This document shows positions 41,289 through 49,876 of a DNA stretch of 64,000 bases, in pieces. The DNA is taken from positions 4,154,001-4,218,000 of the forward strand of contig NZ_JBHSBU010000001.1 in assembly GCF_042650885.1 (NCBI RefSeq). The letters are read 5' to 3'. The stretch is from Chitinimonas_A lacunae. Lineage in GTDB: Bacteria; Pseudomonadota; Gammaproteobacteria; Burkholderiales; Chitinimonadaceae. The notes beneath the pieces are model-generated. The model made no database searches. It had not been told where the DNA came from and saw nothing but the letters and a program-made list of their open reading frames with translations. Every line of letters starts with the position of its first letter. The first letter of the stretch is position 1. The position numbers were made by a program, and so were the translations under genes.

Positions 41289-43331
41289 ATGGCCACGCCT
41301 GATAATCCTTTGCTCGATTTTTCGACCCTTCCCCGTTTCGACCTGATCCGCCCCGAACATATCGGGCCGGCAATCGACACCCTGCTTGACGAGGCACGCG
41401 CGGCCGTTGCGCGGGCCGAAACCCTGACCGACCCCGACTGGGACAGCTTTGTCGCGCCGCTGGACGACGCCACCGAGCGACTCGGCCGCGCCTGGAACCA
41501 GGTCAACCATCTACAGGCCGTGGTCAATACCCCGGCACTGCGCGAAGCCTATAACCAGAATCTGCCCAAACTGAGCCAGTTCTCGACCGAAGTCGGCCAA
41601 AACCTGGCGCTGTTTGCCCAATACAAGAAGATCGCTGCCAGCCCGCAATACCAGGACCTGAGCCGGGCGCAGAAGAAGATCATCGAAAATGCCCTGCGCG
41701 ACTTCCGCCTGAGCGGCGCCGAACTCGATGAAGCCGGCAAGCGCCGCTTTGCCGCGATCAGCGAAGAGCTGGCCAGCCTGAGCGCCAAATACGAACAGAA
41801 TGTGCTCGATGCGACCGACGCCTTTGTCCACTACGTCGAGGATGAGGCCGAACTGGCCGGCGTGCCCGACGATGTCAAAGCCGCCTGCCGCGCGGCAGCG
41901 GAAGCCGAAGGTCGCAGCGGCTTCAAGCTGACGCTGCATATGCCGTGCTATCTGCCGCTGCTTCAGTACGGCGAGAACCGTGCCCTGCGCGAGCGGCTGT
42001 ATCACGCCTATGTCACCCGGGCCTCCGAATTCGGCCCGGCCGAGCGCGATAACAGCAGCCTGATCGAACGGATACTGACGCTGCGCACCGAACTGGCCGG
42101 CCTGCTGGGCTATCCGGGCTATGGCGATTATTCGCTCGCCACCAAGATGGCCGAGAGCCCGGCCCAGGTGCTCGAGTTCCTGCGCGATCTGGGTCGCCGC
42201 GCCAAGCCGTTTGCGGCGCGCGACCGGGCCGAACTGGAAGCGTTCGCCCGCGAACAGCTCGGGCTGCACGATCTGTCGTCGTGGGATGTGCCGTTTGTGT
42301 CGGAAAAGCTCAAGGAAGCGCGTTACAGCTTCTCCGAGCAGGAAGTCAAAGCCCATTTCACTGAACCGGTGGTGCTGGCCGGTCTGTTTGGCGTGATCGA
42401 AAAGCTGTTCGGCGTGCGTGCCGAAGCCGACGAAGCGCCGTTGTGGCATCCCGATGCCCGTTTCTACCGGTTGACCGACCGTGAAGGCCGGCTGGTCGGC
42501 CAGTTCTATCTGGACCTCTACGCCCGCCCCAACAAGCGCGGCGGTGCCTGGATGGACGACTGCCGTAACCGGCGCCGCCGTGGCTCGGGCCAGCAGACCC
42601 CGCTGGTCTATCTGACCTGCAACTTCGGCCGCGGCAGCGAAAGCCGCCCGGCCACCTTCAGCCACGACGAGGTCATCACCCTGTTCCATGAGTTCGGCCA
42701 TGGTTTGCATCAACTGCTGACCGAAGTCGATGAGCTGGGCGTGGCCGGCATCAACGGCGTCGAATGGGACGCGGTCGAGCTGCCGAGCCAGTTCATGGAG
42801 AACTTCTGCTGGGAGTGGGAAGTGGTGTCGGGCATGAGCGCCCATATCGACACCGGTGAGCCGCTGCCGCGTGAGCTGTTCGACCGGATGCTGGCGGCCA
42901 AGAACTTCCTGAGCGGTATGCAGACCGTGCGTCAGCTCGAATTCGGCCTGTTCGACATGGAGCTGCACAGCCGCTTCCTGCCCGGCCGCGACCGCGTGCT
43001 CGATCTGTTGCAGCGCGTGCGCGACGAGGTGGCGGTCAACCGGCCGCCTGCCTACGACCGCTTGCCTTGCGCCTTTACCCATATCTTCTCGGGTGGCTAT
43101 GCCGCGGGCTATTTCAGCTACAAATGGGCCGAAGTGCTGTCGGCCGATGCCTATGGCGCGTTTGAAGAGCGTGGTGGCATCGACAGCGAGACGGGTGAGC
43201 GTTTCCGCCGAGAAATCCTGGCCGTCGGCGGCAGCCGGCCGGCGCTCGAATCGTTCCGGGCCTTCCGTGGGCGCGAACCGAGCCTGGAAGCCCTGCTGCG
43301 TCATAACGGCATGGTGGCCGAGCCGGCTTGA
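41289..43331 (+). CDS. prlC: Oligopeptidase A
   Basis: A 680-residue cytosolic zinc metallopeptidase of the M3 family that degrades oligopeptides, including cleaved signal peptides. The catalytic HEFGH begins at H467, followed by the third ligand Glu in the GVEWDAVELPSQFMENF region. The LLDFSTLPRFDLIRPEHIGPA N-terminus, ARPNKRGGAWMDDCRNRRR and FSGGYAAGYFSYKWAEVLSADA C-terminal signature are characteristic. Length is that of E. coli PrlC. I chose the ATG at 41289; the frame stays open far upstream but overlaps the divergent GGDEF gene. Confidence 0.95.
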   Translation: MATPDNPLLDFSTLPRFDLIRPEHIGPAIDTLLDEARAAVARAETLTDPDWDSFVAPLDDATERLGRAWNQVNHLQAVVNTPALREAYNQNLPKLSQFSTEVGQNLALFAQYKKIAASPQYQDLSRAQKKIIENALRDFRLSGAELDEAGKRRFAAISEELASLSAKYEQNVLDATDAFVHYVEDEAELAGVPDDVKAACRAAAEAEGRSGFKLTLHMPCYLPLLQYGENRALRERLYHAYVTRASEFGPAERDNSSLIERILTLRTELAGLLGYPGYGDYSLATKMAESPAQVLEFLRDLGRRAKPFAARDRAELEAFAREQLGLHDLSSWDVPFVSEKLKEARYSFSEQEVKAHFTEPVVLAGLFGVIEKLFGVRAEADEAPLWHPDARFYRLTDREGRLVGQFYLDLYARPNKRGGAWMDDCRNRRRRGSGQQTPLVYLTCNFGRGSESRPATFSHDEVITLFHEFGHGLHQLLTEVDELGVAGINGVEWDAVELPSQFMENFCWEWEVVSGMSAHIDTGEPLPRELFDRMLAAKNFLSGMQTVRQLEFGLFDMELHSRFLPGRDRVLDLLQRVRDEVAVNRPPAYDRLPCAFTHIFSGGYAAGYFSYKWAEVLSADAYGAFEERGGIDSETGERFRREILAVGGSRPALESFRAFRGREPSLEALLRHNGMVAEPA

Positions 43332-43459
43332 TGGTGGCGCCTGGGCCGGTCGGTTTGATGCTCCCGGCATGAACCGACCGGCCTAAGCAGTTGTTTTCCC
43401 GCAGCAAAGCCGCAGGCGTTACAATCGGCGCGGTCTTTTTCGCCAAACCGTTTCCCGCC

Positions 43460-44398
43460 ATGATGAAGTTTCTACCGGCGCCGCTGCGCGGCGTGATCGC
43501 TTCTTTGCTGCTGGGCGCCAATACCCTGCTGTGCGCGGCGGCTATCCTGCCCTCAGCCTTGCTTAAGCTGTTGATTCCCTTCAAGCCGGTACGCAAGCAG
43601 GTCGACCGCTGGCTCAACTGGCTGGCCGAGAGCTGGATCGTGCTCAACGGCGTCTGGATTCGCCTGATGCAGCAAGGCCAGCAGTGGCAGATCGACGGGC
43701 TGGAGCGGCTGCGCTATCAGGGCTGGTATCTGGTCAACAGCAATCACCAAAGTTGGGTCGATATCTTTGTGTTGCAAAAGGTCCTCAACCGGCGCATTCC
43801 GTTTCTGAAATTCTTCCTGAAGCGCGAGCTGATCTTCGTGCCGGTGATCGGGCTGGCCTGGTGGGCGCTCGATTTCCCGTTTATGCGGCGCTATTCCGAG
43901 TCCTATCTGAAAAAACACCCCGAGCGGCGCGGCCAGGATCAACGCACTACCCGGGCTGCCTGCGAGAAGTTCAAGCTGGTGCCGACTTCGGTGATCAACT
44001 TCCTCGAAGGCACCCGCTTCACTCCGATCAAGCATCGCGCCCAGCAGTCACCCTACCGTCATCTGCTGCGGCCCAAGGCCGGCGGCATTGCGCTCGCGCT
44101 CAATGCGATGGGCGAGCGGTTCCAGTCGCTGCTCGACGTCACCATCTTCTATCCCGACGGGGTGCCCAGCTTCTGGGAATTCCTCTGCGGCAAGGTGCGC
44201 CGGGTGGTGGTGCATATCCATGAGGCGCCGATTCCGCGCCATCTGATCAACGGCGATTACGGTGGCGACCCGGCATTCCGTGCCCAGGTGCAGAACTGGG
44301 TCCACGAGCTGTGGCTGGCCAAGGATCAGCGTCTTGAAGGCCTGCGCCGTCAGTTCGGTCTGCCTGCGGTCACGCAACCCGAGGCAGCCATGGCCTAA
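43460..44398 (+). CDS. Membrane acyltransferase (LPLAT/PlsC-like, YihG type)
   Basis: A 312-residue inner-membrane acyltransferase. The H-x4-D site is NHQSWVD (H96, D101), with further motifs FFLKRELIFVPVIG, the acidic EGTRF (about 185) and the RPKAGGIALAL helix. One hydrophobic segment at 10-40 anchors it. The best match among known groups is YihG/YihG-like acyltransferases that remodel phospholipids. The double ATG at 43460 is used because the upstream extension is not family-like. A TACAAT -10-like element lies 35 bases before the start. Confidence 0.9.
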   Translation: MMKFLPAPLRGVIASLLLGANTLLCAAAILPSALLKLLIPFKPVRKQVDRWLNWLAESWIVLNGVWIRLMQQGQQWQIDGLERLRYQGWYLVNSNHQSWVDIFVLQKVLNRRIPFLKFFLKRELIFVPVIGLAWWALDFPFMRRYSESYLKKHPERRGQDQRTTRAACEKFKLVPTSVINFLEGTRFTPIKHRAQQSPYRHLLRPKAGGIALALNAMGERFQSLLDVTIFYPDGVPSFWEFLCGKVRRVVVHIHEAPIPRHLINGDYGGDPAFRAQVQNWVHELWLAKDQRLEGLRRQFGLPAVTQPEAAMA

Positions 44399-44464
44399 AT
44401 TACTGTGCGCACGGCCGGCGCTGTCCGGCCGACGCCCTGTCAACACGTCAGGAGGAACAAGAAG

Positions 44465-45016
44465 ATGAGTCTTACCAGTCTGCTCTGCGGTTGTTTCGGT
44501 CGGGGCAGTAATCAGAACCATGACGCCACCCTGGTGGCCGGAGTACAGGTGCCCGGTGCCAGCCTGGGCGCCCGCGAAATCTGCCACGATTTCGCCTATC
44601 GCTATATCGCCACCCGAAATGGTCTGCCGCTGGGCAATGAGGGTTTGGGTCAGCGGGCCTTGGCGGTGTTGTGGAACAACCAGCCGCGCGGCGGCCAGCC
44701 GGCCCGGGTAAATGGCGAGATCAGAACCCGCTCAGGCGATCTGATCTCATTCTGGGATGAGCGTGGTCAGCTGCAACACTCGCTGATTGCCGAAGGTCCG
44801 GATACCTGGTTCGGCGCCAACAATACCGGCTGCTTTGCTGTTCAGGGCGGTCGTACCCGGATCGACCGGGTCAGTGCCCGTATTCATGGGGAAGCTGGCC
44901 ATGAGGACAACAATGTCTGCGGCTGGGTCGGCACCGGTAATCAGTGGCGGCATGCCATGTCGGGTGCAATCATGACCGTGACCTTCCGCTCCAGCGCCGA
45001 GGGCCTTTTCCTGTAA
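44465..45016 (+). CDS. Protein of unknown function
   Basis: A 183-residue protein that I cannot place. The N-terminus (SLTSLLCGCFGRGSN) has three closely placed residues CGC that could be lipidated or bind metal, but no classical signal peptide is present. The remainder is beta-rich with GNEGLGQRALAVLWNNQPRG, GEIRTRSGDLISFWDERG, GPDTWFGANNTGCFAVQGG and a His/Asn-rich GHEDNNVCGWVGTGNQW. A perfect AGGAGGAAC precedes the ATG, so it is well translated. It stands alone after the acyltransferase gene. Its compact, glycine-rich composition would fit a secreted effector or a stand-alone enzyme; I do not assign one. Confidence 0.6.
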   Translation: MSLTSLLCGCFGRGSNQNHDATLVAGVQVPGASLGAREICHDFAYRYIATRNGLPLGNEGLGQRALAVLWNNQPRGGQPARVNGEIRTRSGDLISFWDERGQLQHSLIAEGPDTWFGANNTGCFAVQGGRTRIDRVSARIHGEAGHEDNNVCGWVGTGNQWRHAMSGAIMTVTFRSSAEGLFL

Positions 45017-45328
45017 GCCTGGCTTGCAGAAAAAATTAAGCCCTTCTTCTGCTAGGTATAGTGCGCATATAGACGATTTATGCAATATATGCGCCTACTT
45101 CTCTTCCCAGGGCCGGACTGCTTCCGGCCCATCTCCATCTCCATCCGCTTTATCCCACCAGCCCGTGTGCAGTTTCCCTTGGTCTGTCCAAGCGATGATG
45201 ACCGTTCAATGGCGCTTATTTAAGGTCGTGGACGGGCGGGAAGCCGTGCTTCGTCACGGTGTCCGCGATCGTTTCGAGTTCGACCTGGACATCGACTGAA
45301 CCTTCAAGCGGACTCCCTGCAGGGCGAG
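45017..45328. other. Gap with an inverted repeat
   Basis: These 312 bases have no supported gene. A perfect 9-bp inverted repeat (GCGCATATA / TATATGCGC, 14-base loop) sits at 45063-45094. It lacks a T-run, so it is not a clear terminator. It may be an operator or an mRNA 3' stem of either convergent gene. Confidence 0.5.
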
Positions 45329-46093
45329 CTACATCTGGCGAAACAGATGGGAAAAGGCCCGGCTGACCATCAACAGTTCCGGCCGCGCCTTGAGCTTGAG
45401 GCTGACCTTGCCGGAGAAGTCGCGCCGGGCCTCTTCGATGGCACTCACATTGACCACGGTGGCGCGGTGGACTTGCCAGAAACGTTGTGGATCGAGCTGT
45501 TCCAACAATTCCTTGAGCGGGGTGCGGATTAGGTATTCGCCGGTGCCGGTAACGACCGAAGTGTATTTGTCGGACGCCTGGAAATAGCACACATCGTCCA
45601 CGGCGATCAGTTTGACGTCGTGGCCGTTGCCGGCGCGTATCCAGCTGAGCCGGGCCGGGGTGCCGGGGCGGTTGGGCGACAGGGCCTGGCGTAGCTGTTC
45701 GAGCAGATCGCCCGCCAAGGCCGGCTGGCCGCTGCCCAGCCGGTCCTTGAGCTTCTGGATCGTGCGGCTTAGCCGCTCATCGCTATAGGGCTTGAGCAGA
45801 TAGTCGACCGCATCGCGCTCGAAGGCTGCCACGGCGTATTGATCGTAGGCGGTGACAAAGACGCAGTGGCAGTTCTGGGCGGCGCCGGCGACTTCGAGAC
45901 CCGACAGGCCAGGCATCTTGATATCGAGAAAGGCGACGGTCGGCTCGTGTTCATGGAGCGCCGCCACGGCTTCGAGGCCGTTGCGGGCGACGGCGACGAT
46001 CTGTAGCTCCGGCCATAGCGCTTGCAGACGTTGGCGCAGATATTCGGCCAGATGGGGTTCGTCGTCGGCGATCAGGGCGGTGAGAGCGGTCAT
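45329..46093 (-). CDS. LytTR-type response regulator
   Basis: A 254-residue regulator with an N-terminal receiver (acidic pair D10-D11, phosphoacceptor D57 in AFLDIKMPGLSG, K101 in LLKPYSDE) and a C-terminal LytTR DNA-binding domain from about residue 150 (GHDVKLIAVDDVCYFQASDKY, LIRTPLKELLEQLDPQRFWQ, VHRATVVNVSAIEEARRDFSG). LytTR regulators bind direct repeats upstream of target genes such as virulence or surface-polysaccharide functions. The ATG overlaps the kinase stop by four bases, so the pair is coupled. Confidence 0.93.
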   Translation of the reverse strand: MTALTALIADDEPHLAEYLRQRLQALWPELQIVAVARNGLEAVAALHEHEPTVAFLDIKMPGLSGLEVAGAAQNCHCVFVTAYDQYAVAAFERDAVDYLLKPYSDERLSRTIQKLKDRLGSGQPALAGDLLEQLRQALSPNRPGTPARLSWIRAGNGHDVKLIAVDDVCYFQASDKYTSVVTGTGEYLIRTPLKELLEQLDPQRFWQVHRATVVNVSAIEEARRDFSGKVSLKLKARPELLMVSRAFSHLFRQM

Positions 46094-47133
46094 GGGCGGA
46101 GCGGAATCTCAAGGGTAACGGTGACGCCGTCGCACGCTTCGAGGGTGAAGCGGGCGTCGTCGCCATAGAGGGTGAGCAGGCGGGCGCGCACATTGGCCAG
46201 CCCCACGCCGTCGCCGCTGCTGGCGCCCAGGCCCAGGCCATCGTCGCTGACCCGGATCGACAGCCGCTCGCCAGCGCGGCGGAACGCCACGCTTACCGTG
46301 CCGCCTTCGACTTTGGGCTCGAGGCCATGACGCACGGCGTTTTCGACCAGCGGCTGTAGCAGCATCGGGGCAAGTTCCAGTGTCTCCAGCTCGGGCGGAC
46401 AGTCGATCGCAAAGCGCAGCCGTTCGCCCATGCGGATTTGCAGAATCGACAGATAGGCCGACAACAACTGCACTTCCTGCGCCACCGTGCCGTGGGCGTC
46501 GCGGCTGCGGGTCAGGGAGGCGCGCAGATAGTCGTTGAAATGGCCCAGCATCCGTTTGGCTTCGGGCGGCGACAGGTCGATCAGGCTTTGCACATTGGCC
46601 AGCGTATTGAACAGGAAATGCGGCTCGATCTGCGCTTGCAGCATCTTGAGCTGGGTTTCGACCAGCATCTTCTCCTGCTCGGCGTTTTTGGCCCGTTCGG
46701 CGTGATAGGCCATTTCCATCCGGCGGTTGCGGTCGCGGGCCAGAAACAGGGCGCTGACCACCCCAGCAATGATGACCAGCACGCCAAAGGTGCGCGCCAC
46801 GATATCGGGATAGCGCCGCAACAGCGTGGCCAGTTCGCCTTCATGGGCTCGCAGCAGCAGATTGACCGCCACCCCGAGCACCGCTCCGATCAGGGCCGAC
46901 AGGAAATACAGATAAGGCAGCAGCCGCGGCGAAGGATGGAGCCAGGCGGTGGCGGCACGGGTGACGGCCAATACCGATAGACCAGTGGTGGCAGTGGTCA
47001 GCAAGGTGCGGACAAACGAGGAGCCCGGCACCAGCAGGGTCAGAAACAGCGCCACCAGGCCGCAGACCGCCAGCACCAGCGCAGGCTGGTGCCACCAGTT
47101 GTGATCGGCAGCAGGAAGAGGACGCGGGGTCAT
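46090..47133 (-). CDS. LytS/YehU-type sensor histidine kinase
   Basis: A 347-residue membrane kinase. Four hydrophobic segments (about 18-35, 42-62, 73-94, 115-132) precede a cytoplasmic His_kinase domain. The phosphoacceptor is H172 in IEPHFLFNTLANVQSLID, with the downstream HATPase motifs PLVENAVRHGLEPK and SDDGLGLGASSGDGVGLANV. The short loops leave little room for a periplasmic sensor, so the membrane region may sense directly. It forms an operon with the LytTR regulator downstream and a possible 44-residue leader protein upstream. Confidence 0.92.
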   Translation of the reverse strand: MTPRPLPAADHNWWHQPALVLAVCGLVALFLTLLVPGSSFVRTLLTTATTGLSVLAVTRAATAWLHPSPRLLPYLYFLSALIGAVLGVAVNLLLRAHEGELATLLRRYPDIVARTFGVLVIIAGVVSALFLARDRNRRMEMAYHAERAKNAEQEKMLVETQLKMLQAQIEPHFLFNTLANVQSLIDLSPPEAKRMLGHFNDYLRASLTRSRDAHGTVAQEVQLLSAYLSILQIRMGERLRFAIDCPPELETLELAPMLLQPLVENAVRHGLEPKVEGGTVSVAFRRAGERLSIRVSDDGLGLGASSGDGVGLANVRARLLTLYGDDARFTLEACDGVTVTLEIPLRP

Positions 47134-47142
47134 GGCCTTAGG

Positions 47143-47277
47143 CTAGGCGAATTCGGGCCGCTCGGCATCGGGTCTTGGCGCCGGAGCGGGCGGCGGCGTG
47201 GGGGCCGGTTCGCTCTGGTTGACGGGTACGAGACGGGGGCCGGTCGGTCGTTGGCCCAGCAACATGGGAGTGAACAT
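47143..47277 (-). CDS. Possible small proline-rich protein before the kinase gene
   Basis: A 44-residue reading frame with CGGAG 8 bases before its ATG. It ends 9 bases before the kinase start. The second half is Pro/Ala-rich (EPAPTPPPAPAPRPDAE); the first half has no membrane segment. It could be a leader that couples translation to the kinase or a small partner protein; it could also be spurious, as proline-rich frames arise easily in GC-rich DNA. The good ribosome site and its placement at the head of the operon are the only support. Confidence 0.4.
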   Translation of the reverse strand: MFTPMLLGQRPTGPRLVPVNQSEPAPTPPPAPAPRPDAERPEFA

Positions 47278-47418
47278 GGCGAAGGCTCCGTAAACGGCCG
47301 GCGGCGCCGGCTCGACGGGGGCCACGATAAAGAAGCCCGTCTGCGCCCGTCAGTCCGATGCGACGAAGCGTCAAGCACAATGAATAAAGCGTGCCGGATC
47401 GCGATGAACGGCAGACGC

Positions 47419-48198
47419 TCACATCCGCTTGGGGCGGAACTGGCCGGTATCGGCATAGAAGTCGGCATCCTGTTGGGGCCACCAGCCCGGGATGCCCAAT
47501 AAGGGCAATGGTGGCAAGGCACCGGGCTGGGTCAGGGAATCATCGTCACAGCGCGCCGCCAGCGCTTGATCGACCCAGTCGAGCCGCTCGACGGTCGGGC
47601 GGCCGAAGTGGGTGGGTGAGACTTCCAGCAAGGCACATTTGCCGACAATGCCGCGAAACGGCGCCAGGGCCTTTTCGCTCAGGGCATGACCCAATACCCA
47701 TACCTCGATCTGCCGGCCCCAATCGGCCCGCCGGCGCTGGAACAGCGTGGCCCACTGATGGTCGCGCAAGGCCGCCAGCAGCGTCGGGTCGCTTGCCACG
47801 ACCGCCACGCCCGACTCATCGAACAGGGTCGCCGCATCGCGGGCCCGACTGCGCCGTCCTGGCGGGTCGTGCGCCAGATGACGCCAATGCAGCGCATTGA
47901 GCGCGGCCTTGCTGCGGGGAAATGCCAGCCAGGCCAGCGCATTGAAGGCGTCATGCCAATTGTCTGGCCGGGTCGCCACCCGGCCCGTGCGCCAGATCCG
48001 CTCCTCATACGCAAGGCCATCGTCGGGAGCCGGCGCAAAACACAGCGGCTGCGCGCTGACCGTGCAGTGTCCTGCACTGGCCGCCGCCCAGTCGGCGGCA
48101 GCCGGAAAACGCGACCAGCCCAGCCTGTCCAGTGTCGGTCGCAAGGCGGCAAACCACGGAGATTCGGCAAACAAGGACGAGGGCCAATCAGGCGGCAC
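47419..48198 (-). CDS. DUF3025-family protein
   Basis: A 259-residue soluble protein of the DUF3025 family, found mainly in Beta- and Gammaproteobacteria and of unknown function. The defining stretch is YEERIWRTGRVATRPDNWHD followed by AFNALAWLAFPRSKAALNALH, about residues 64-105. A hydrophobic FDESGVAVVASD strand, GHALSEKAL, and the C-terminal LLGIPGWWPQQD fit the family. The GTG start follows GGAG. It is co-directional with the two-component operon but separated from it by 140 bases. Confidence 0.82.
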   Translation of the reverse strand: MPPDWPSSLFAESPWFAALRPTLDRLGWSRFPAAADWAAASAGHCTVSAQPLCFAPAPDDGLAYEERIWRTGRVATRPDNWHDAFNALAWLAFPRSKAALNALHWRHLAHDPPGRRSRARDAATLFDESGVAVVASDPTLLAALRDHQWATLFQRRRADWGRQIEVWVLGHALSEKALAPFRGIVGKCALLEVSPTHFGRPTVERLDWVDQALAARCDDDSLTQPGALPPLPLLGIPGWWPQQDADFYADTGQFRPKRM

Positions 48199-48298
48199 GG
48201 CAAGGCTCCGGGAAAAAGTGCGGCAATTTAGAACAAATGCACGTTTTTGAACAGGGTGGAGGGAATAAATAAGGCCCCAATATGTAGTCGAAAAAAGA

Positions 48299-48327
48299 TT
48301 GGGTACAAATAACCGCCGCTATAGAAT
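48299..48327 (+). promoter_or_regulatory. Sigma-70-like promoter of the CBM21-like gene
   Basis: TTGGGT at 48299-48304 and TAGAAT at 48322-48327 are 17 bases apart, giving a start site about 55 bases before the coding sequence. Confidence 0.5.
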
Positions 48328-48388
48328 CGCTCCGCTCGGTGTCGATCTGCGACGCCGATAATATAAAACCAGCGAAAGGGGAAATTCG

Positions 48389-49174
48389 ATGGCCAAGCGG
48401 TTCCATTATTTATTGCTGAGTGCTGTACTGGGGTTTGCCGCAGTCGCTCAAGCCGCCGATGAAGTCAAATTGCTGCGCGCCCGCAGCGTTATCAGCAGCA
48501 AATACGGCTTTGTTCACCAGAACGCCACTTTCGATGTGAAAGTGCGCAATCTCGGTTACGACAAGCAAGTGGTGCTGCATTATCGCGAACCCGATGGCGC
48601 CTGGCAGCAGACCAAGCTGCGCTATTCCCATCCGACCGGCCCCGATAGCGAGGTATGGCTGGGTCATGTGGCCCGGCTCGACCAGCGCAACGGCCAGCCG
48701 ATGTCACCCGCTTCGCTGGAATTCTCGATTTCCTACCAGGTCAATGGCGTCGAATTCCGCGACGACAACCATAGTCGCAATTACCGGATCGACAGTAATG
48801 AAGGCGAATTATTGTTCGATCGGGTGGTTTATAACAGCGGCTATGGTCCGGTATTGACCAATTTCTACGGCAATACGCTTTACGGCAATGTGGTGCTGAA
48901 GAATATCGCGCCGGAAAAATCGGTTCAGGTGGTTTATTCGGTCGATAATTGGCAAACCGTCAAGCTGGCCAATGCCAATTATTCGCCGTATTTCTGGACC
49001 GGCTGGTATAGCTGGCTGCCCAATCCCTCTCCGGCCGGTTTTGAGGTGTGGAATTATGAACTCGATATCGGCGATGCCAATCGGGTCGATTATGCGATCC
49101 GCTATGGGGTGGCGGGGCAGGAGTATTGGGACAACAACGGCGGACGGAATTATCGGGTTGAGATCATGCGCTGA
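48389..49174 (+). CDS. Secreted tandem CBM21-like carbohydrate-binding protein
   Basis: A 261-residue exported protein with a signal peptide (LLLSAVLGFAAVAQA, cleavage near residue 22). The mature chain is two copies of a CBM21-like starch-binding fold, about 25-135 and 136-261. Each has V/K-x-N-x-GYDKQV or NIAPEKSVQVVY at the first strand, a W after it (DGAWQQ, DNWQTV), a second W in a polar loop, and a closing NY motif (FRDDNHSRNY; YWDNNGGRNY). There is no catalytic domain. It may bind glycogen- or starch-like polymers at the surface. AAAGGGG precedes the start. Confidence 0.78.
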   Translation: MAKRFHYLLLSAVLGFAAVAQAADEVKLLRARSVISSKYGFVHQNATFDVKVRNLGYDKQVVLHYREPDGAWQQTKLRYSHPTGPDSEVWLGHVARLDQRNGQPMSPASLEFSISYQVNGVEFRDDNHSRNYRIDSNEGELLFDRVVYNSGYGPVLTNFYGNTLYGNVVLKNIAPEKSVQVVYSVDNWQTVKLANANYSPYFWTGWYSWLPNPSPAGFEVWNYELDIGDANRVDYAIRYGVAGQEYWDNNGGRNYRVEIMR

Positions 49175-49263
49175 AATCAAGGTGGAGGCGGATAATTTAC
49201 TTTTTTGTTTGTATCCGACTCTGTATCTGGCAGACGGTTTGCCTGATATTTGATTTTCCAATG

Positions 49264-49300
49264 AAAACGCCGCGCTACGGTTTACCGGGCGCGGCGTTTT
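49264..49300. terminator. Bidirectional terminator between the CBM21-like gene and tpx
   Basis: A perfect 12-bp stem (AAAACGCCGCGC / GCGCGGCGTTTT) with a 13-base loop, A-rich on one side and T-rich on the other, serves two convergent genes. Confidence 0.88.
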
Positions 49301-49329
49301 TCTGGGTGGCCGTCGGGACGGCCAGCCAC

Positions 49330-49833
49330 TTACTTCAGGGCAGCGAGGGCAGCCTCGTAATCGGGCTCTTCCTTGATTTCACTGACCAGCTGGCTGTGGA
49401 TCACCTGGTTGTCGGCATCGAGCACCACCACGGCACGGGCGGCGACACCGGCGAGCGGGCCGCTCTTGATGGCCACGCCGTAGTCCTTGAGGAATTCACG
49501 GCCACGCATGGTGGACAGCATCGTCACCTTGTCGAGCCCTTCGGCGCCGCAGAAGCGTTTCTGGGCAAACGGCAGGTCGGCCGAGATGCACAGCACGGCG
49601 GTGTTGTCGAGCTTGCTGGCCTCGCTATTGAAACGGCGGGTCGAGGTGGCGCAGACCGGGGTGTCGACCGAGGGGAAGATATTGAGGATCTTGCGCTGGC
49701 CGGCAAAGCTGTCGAGCTTCACATCGGCGAGGTCGATACCGACCAGGGTAAACGCGGGGGCTTTGCTGCCGGCCTTGAGGAAATCGCCATCGATATCGAC
49801 GGGGTTGCCGCCCAGGGTCACGGTGGTTGCCAT
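49330..49833 (-). CDS. tpx: Thiol peroxidase
   Basis: A 167-residue atypical 2-Cys peroxiredoxin that reduces lipid and hydrogen peroxides using thioredoxin. The peroxidatic site is intact in PSVDTPVCATSTRRF with C61, and the resolving C95 lies in FAQKRFCGAEGL. The N-terminal VTLGGNPVDIDGDF and the GVAARAVVVLDADNQVIHSQL strand are standard. Length equals that of E. coli Tpx. I used the ATG at 49833; the longer frame upstream runs into the paralogue. It is 43 bases after the cysteine-less Tpx homologue on the same strand, likely one operon. Confidence 0.95.
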   Translation of the reverse strand: MATTVTLGGNPVDIDGDFLKAGSKAPAFTLVGIDLADVKLDSFAGQRKILNIFPSVDTPVCATSTRRFNSEASKLDNTAVLCISADLPFAQKRFCGAEGLDKVTMLSTMRGREFLKDYGVAIKSGPLAGVAARAVVVLDADNQVIHSQLVSEIKEEPDYEAALAALK

Positions 49834-49876
49834 CTGGTTGTTCTCTCTTTGGGATGTTGGAAAAATCCGCCGCCCA

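Noticed and set aside
41511..43370. 619-codon open frame antisense to prlC
   Set aside because: prlC has an intact HEFGH site and normal length; the antisense product has no recognisable motif.
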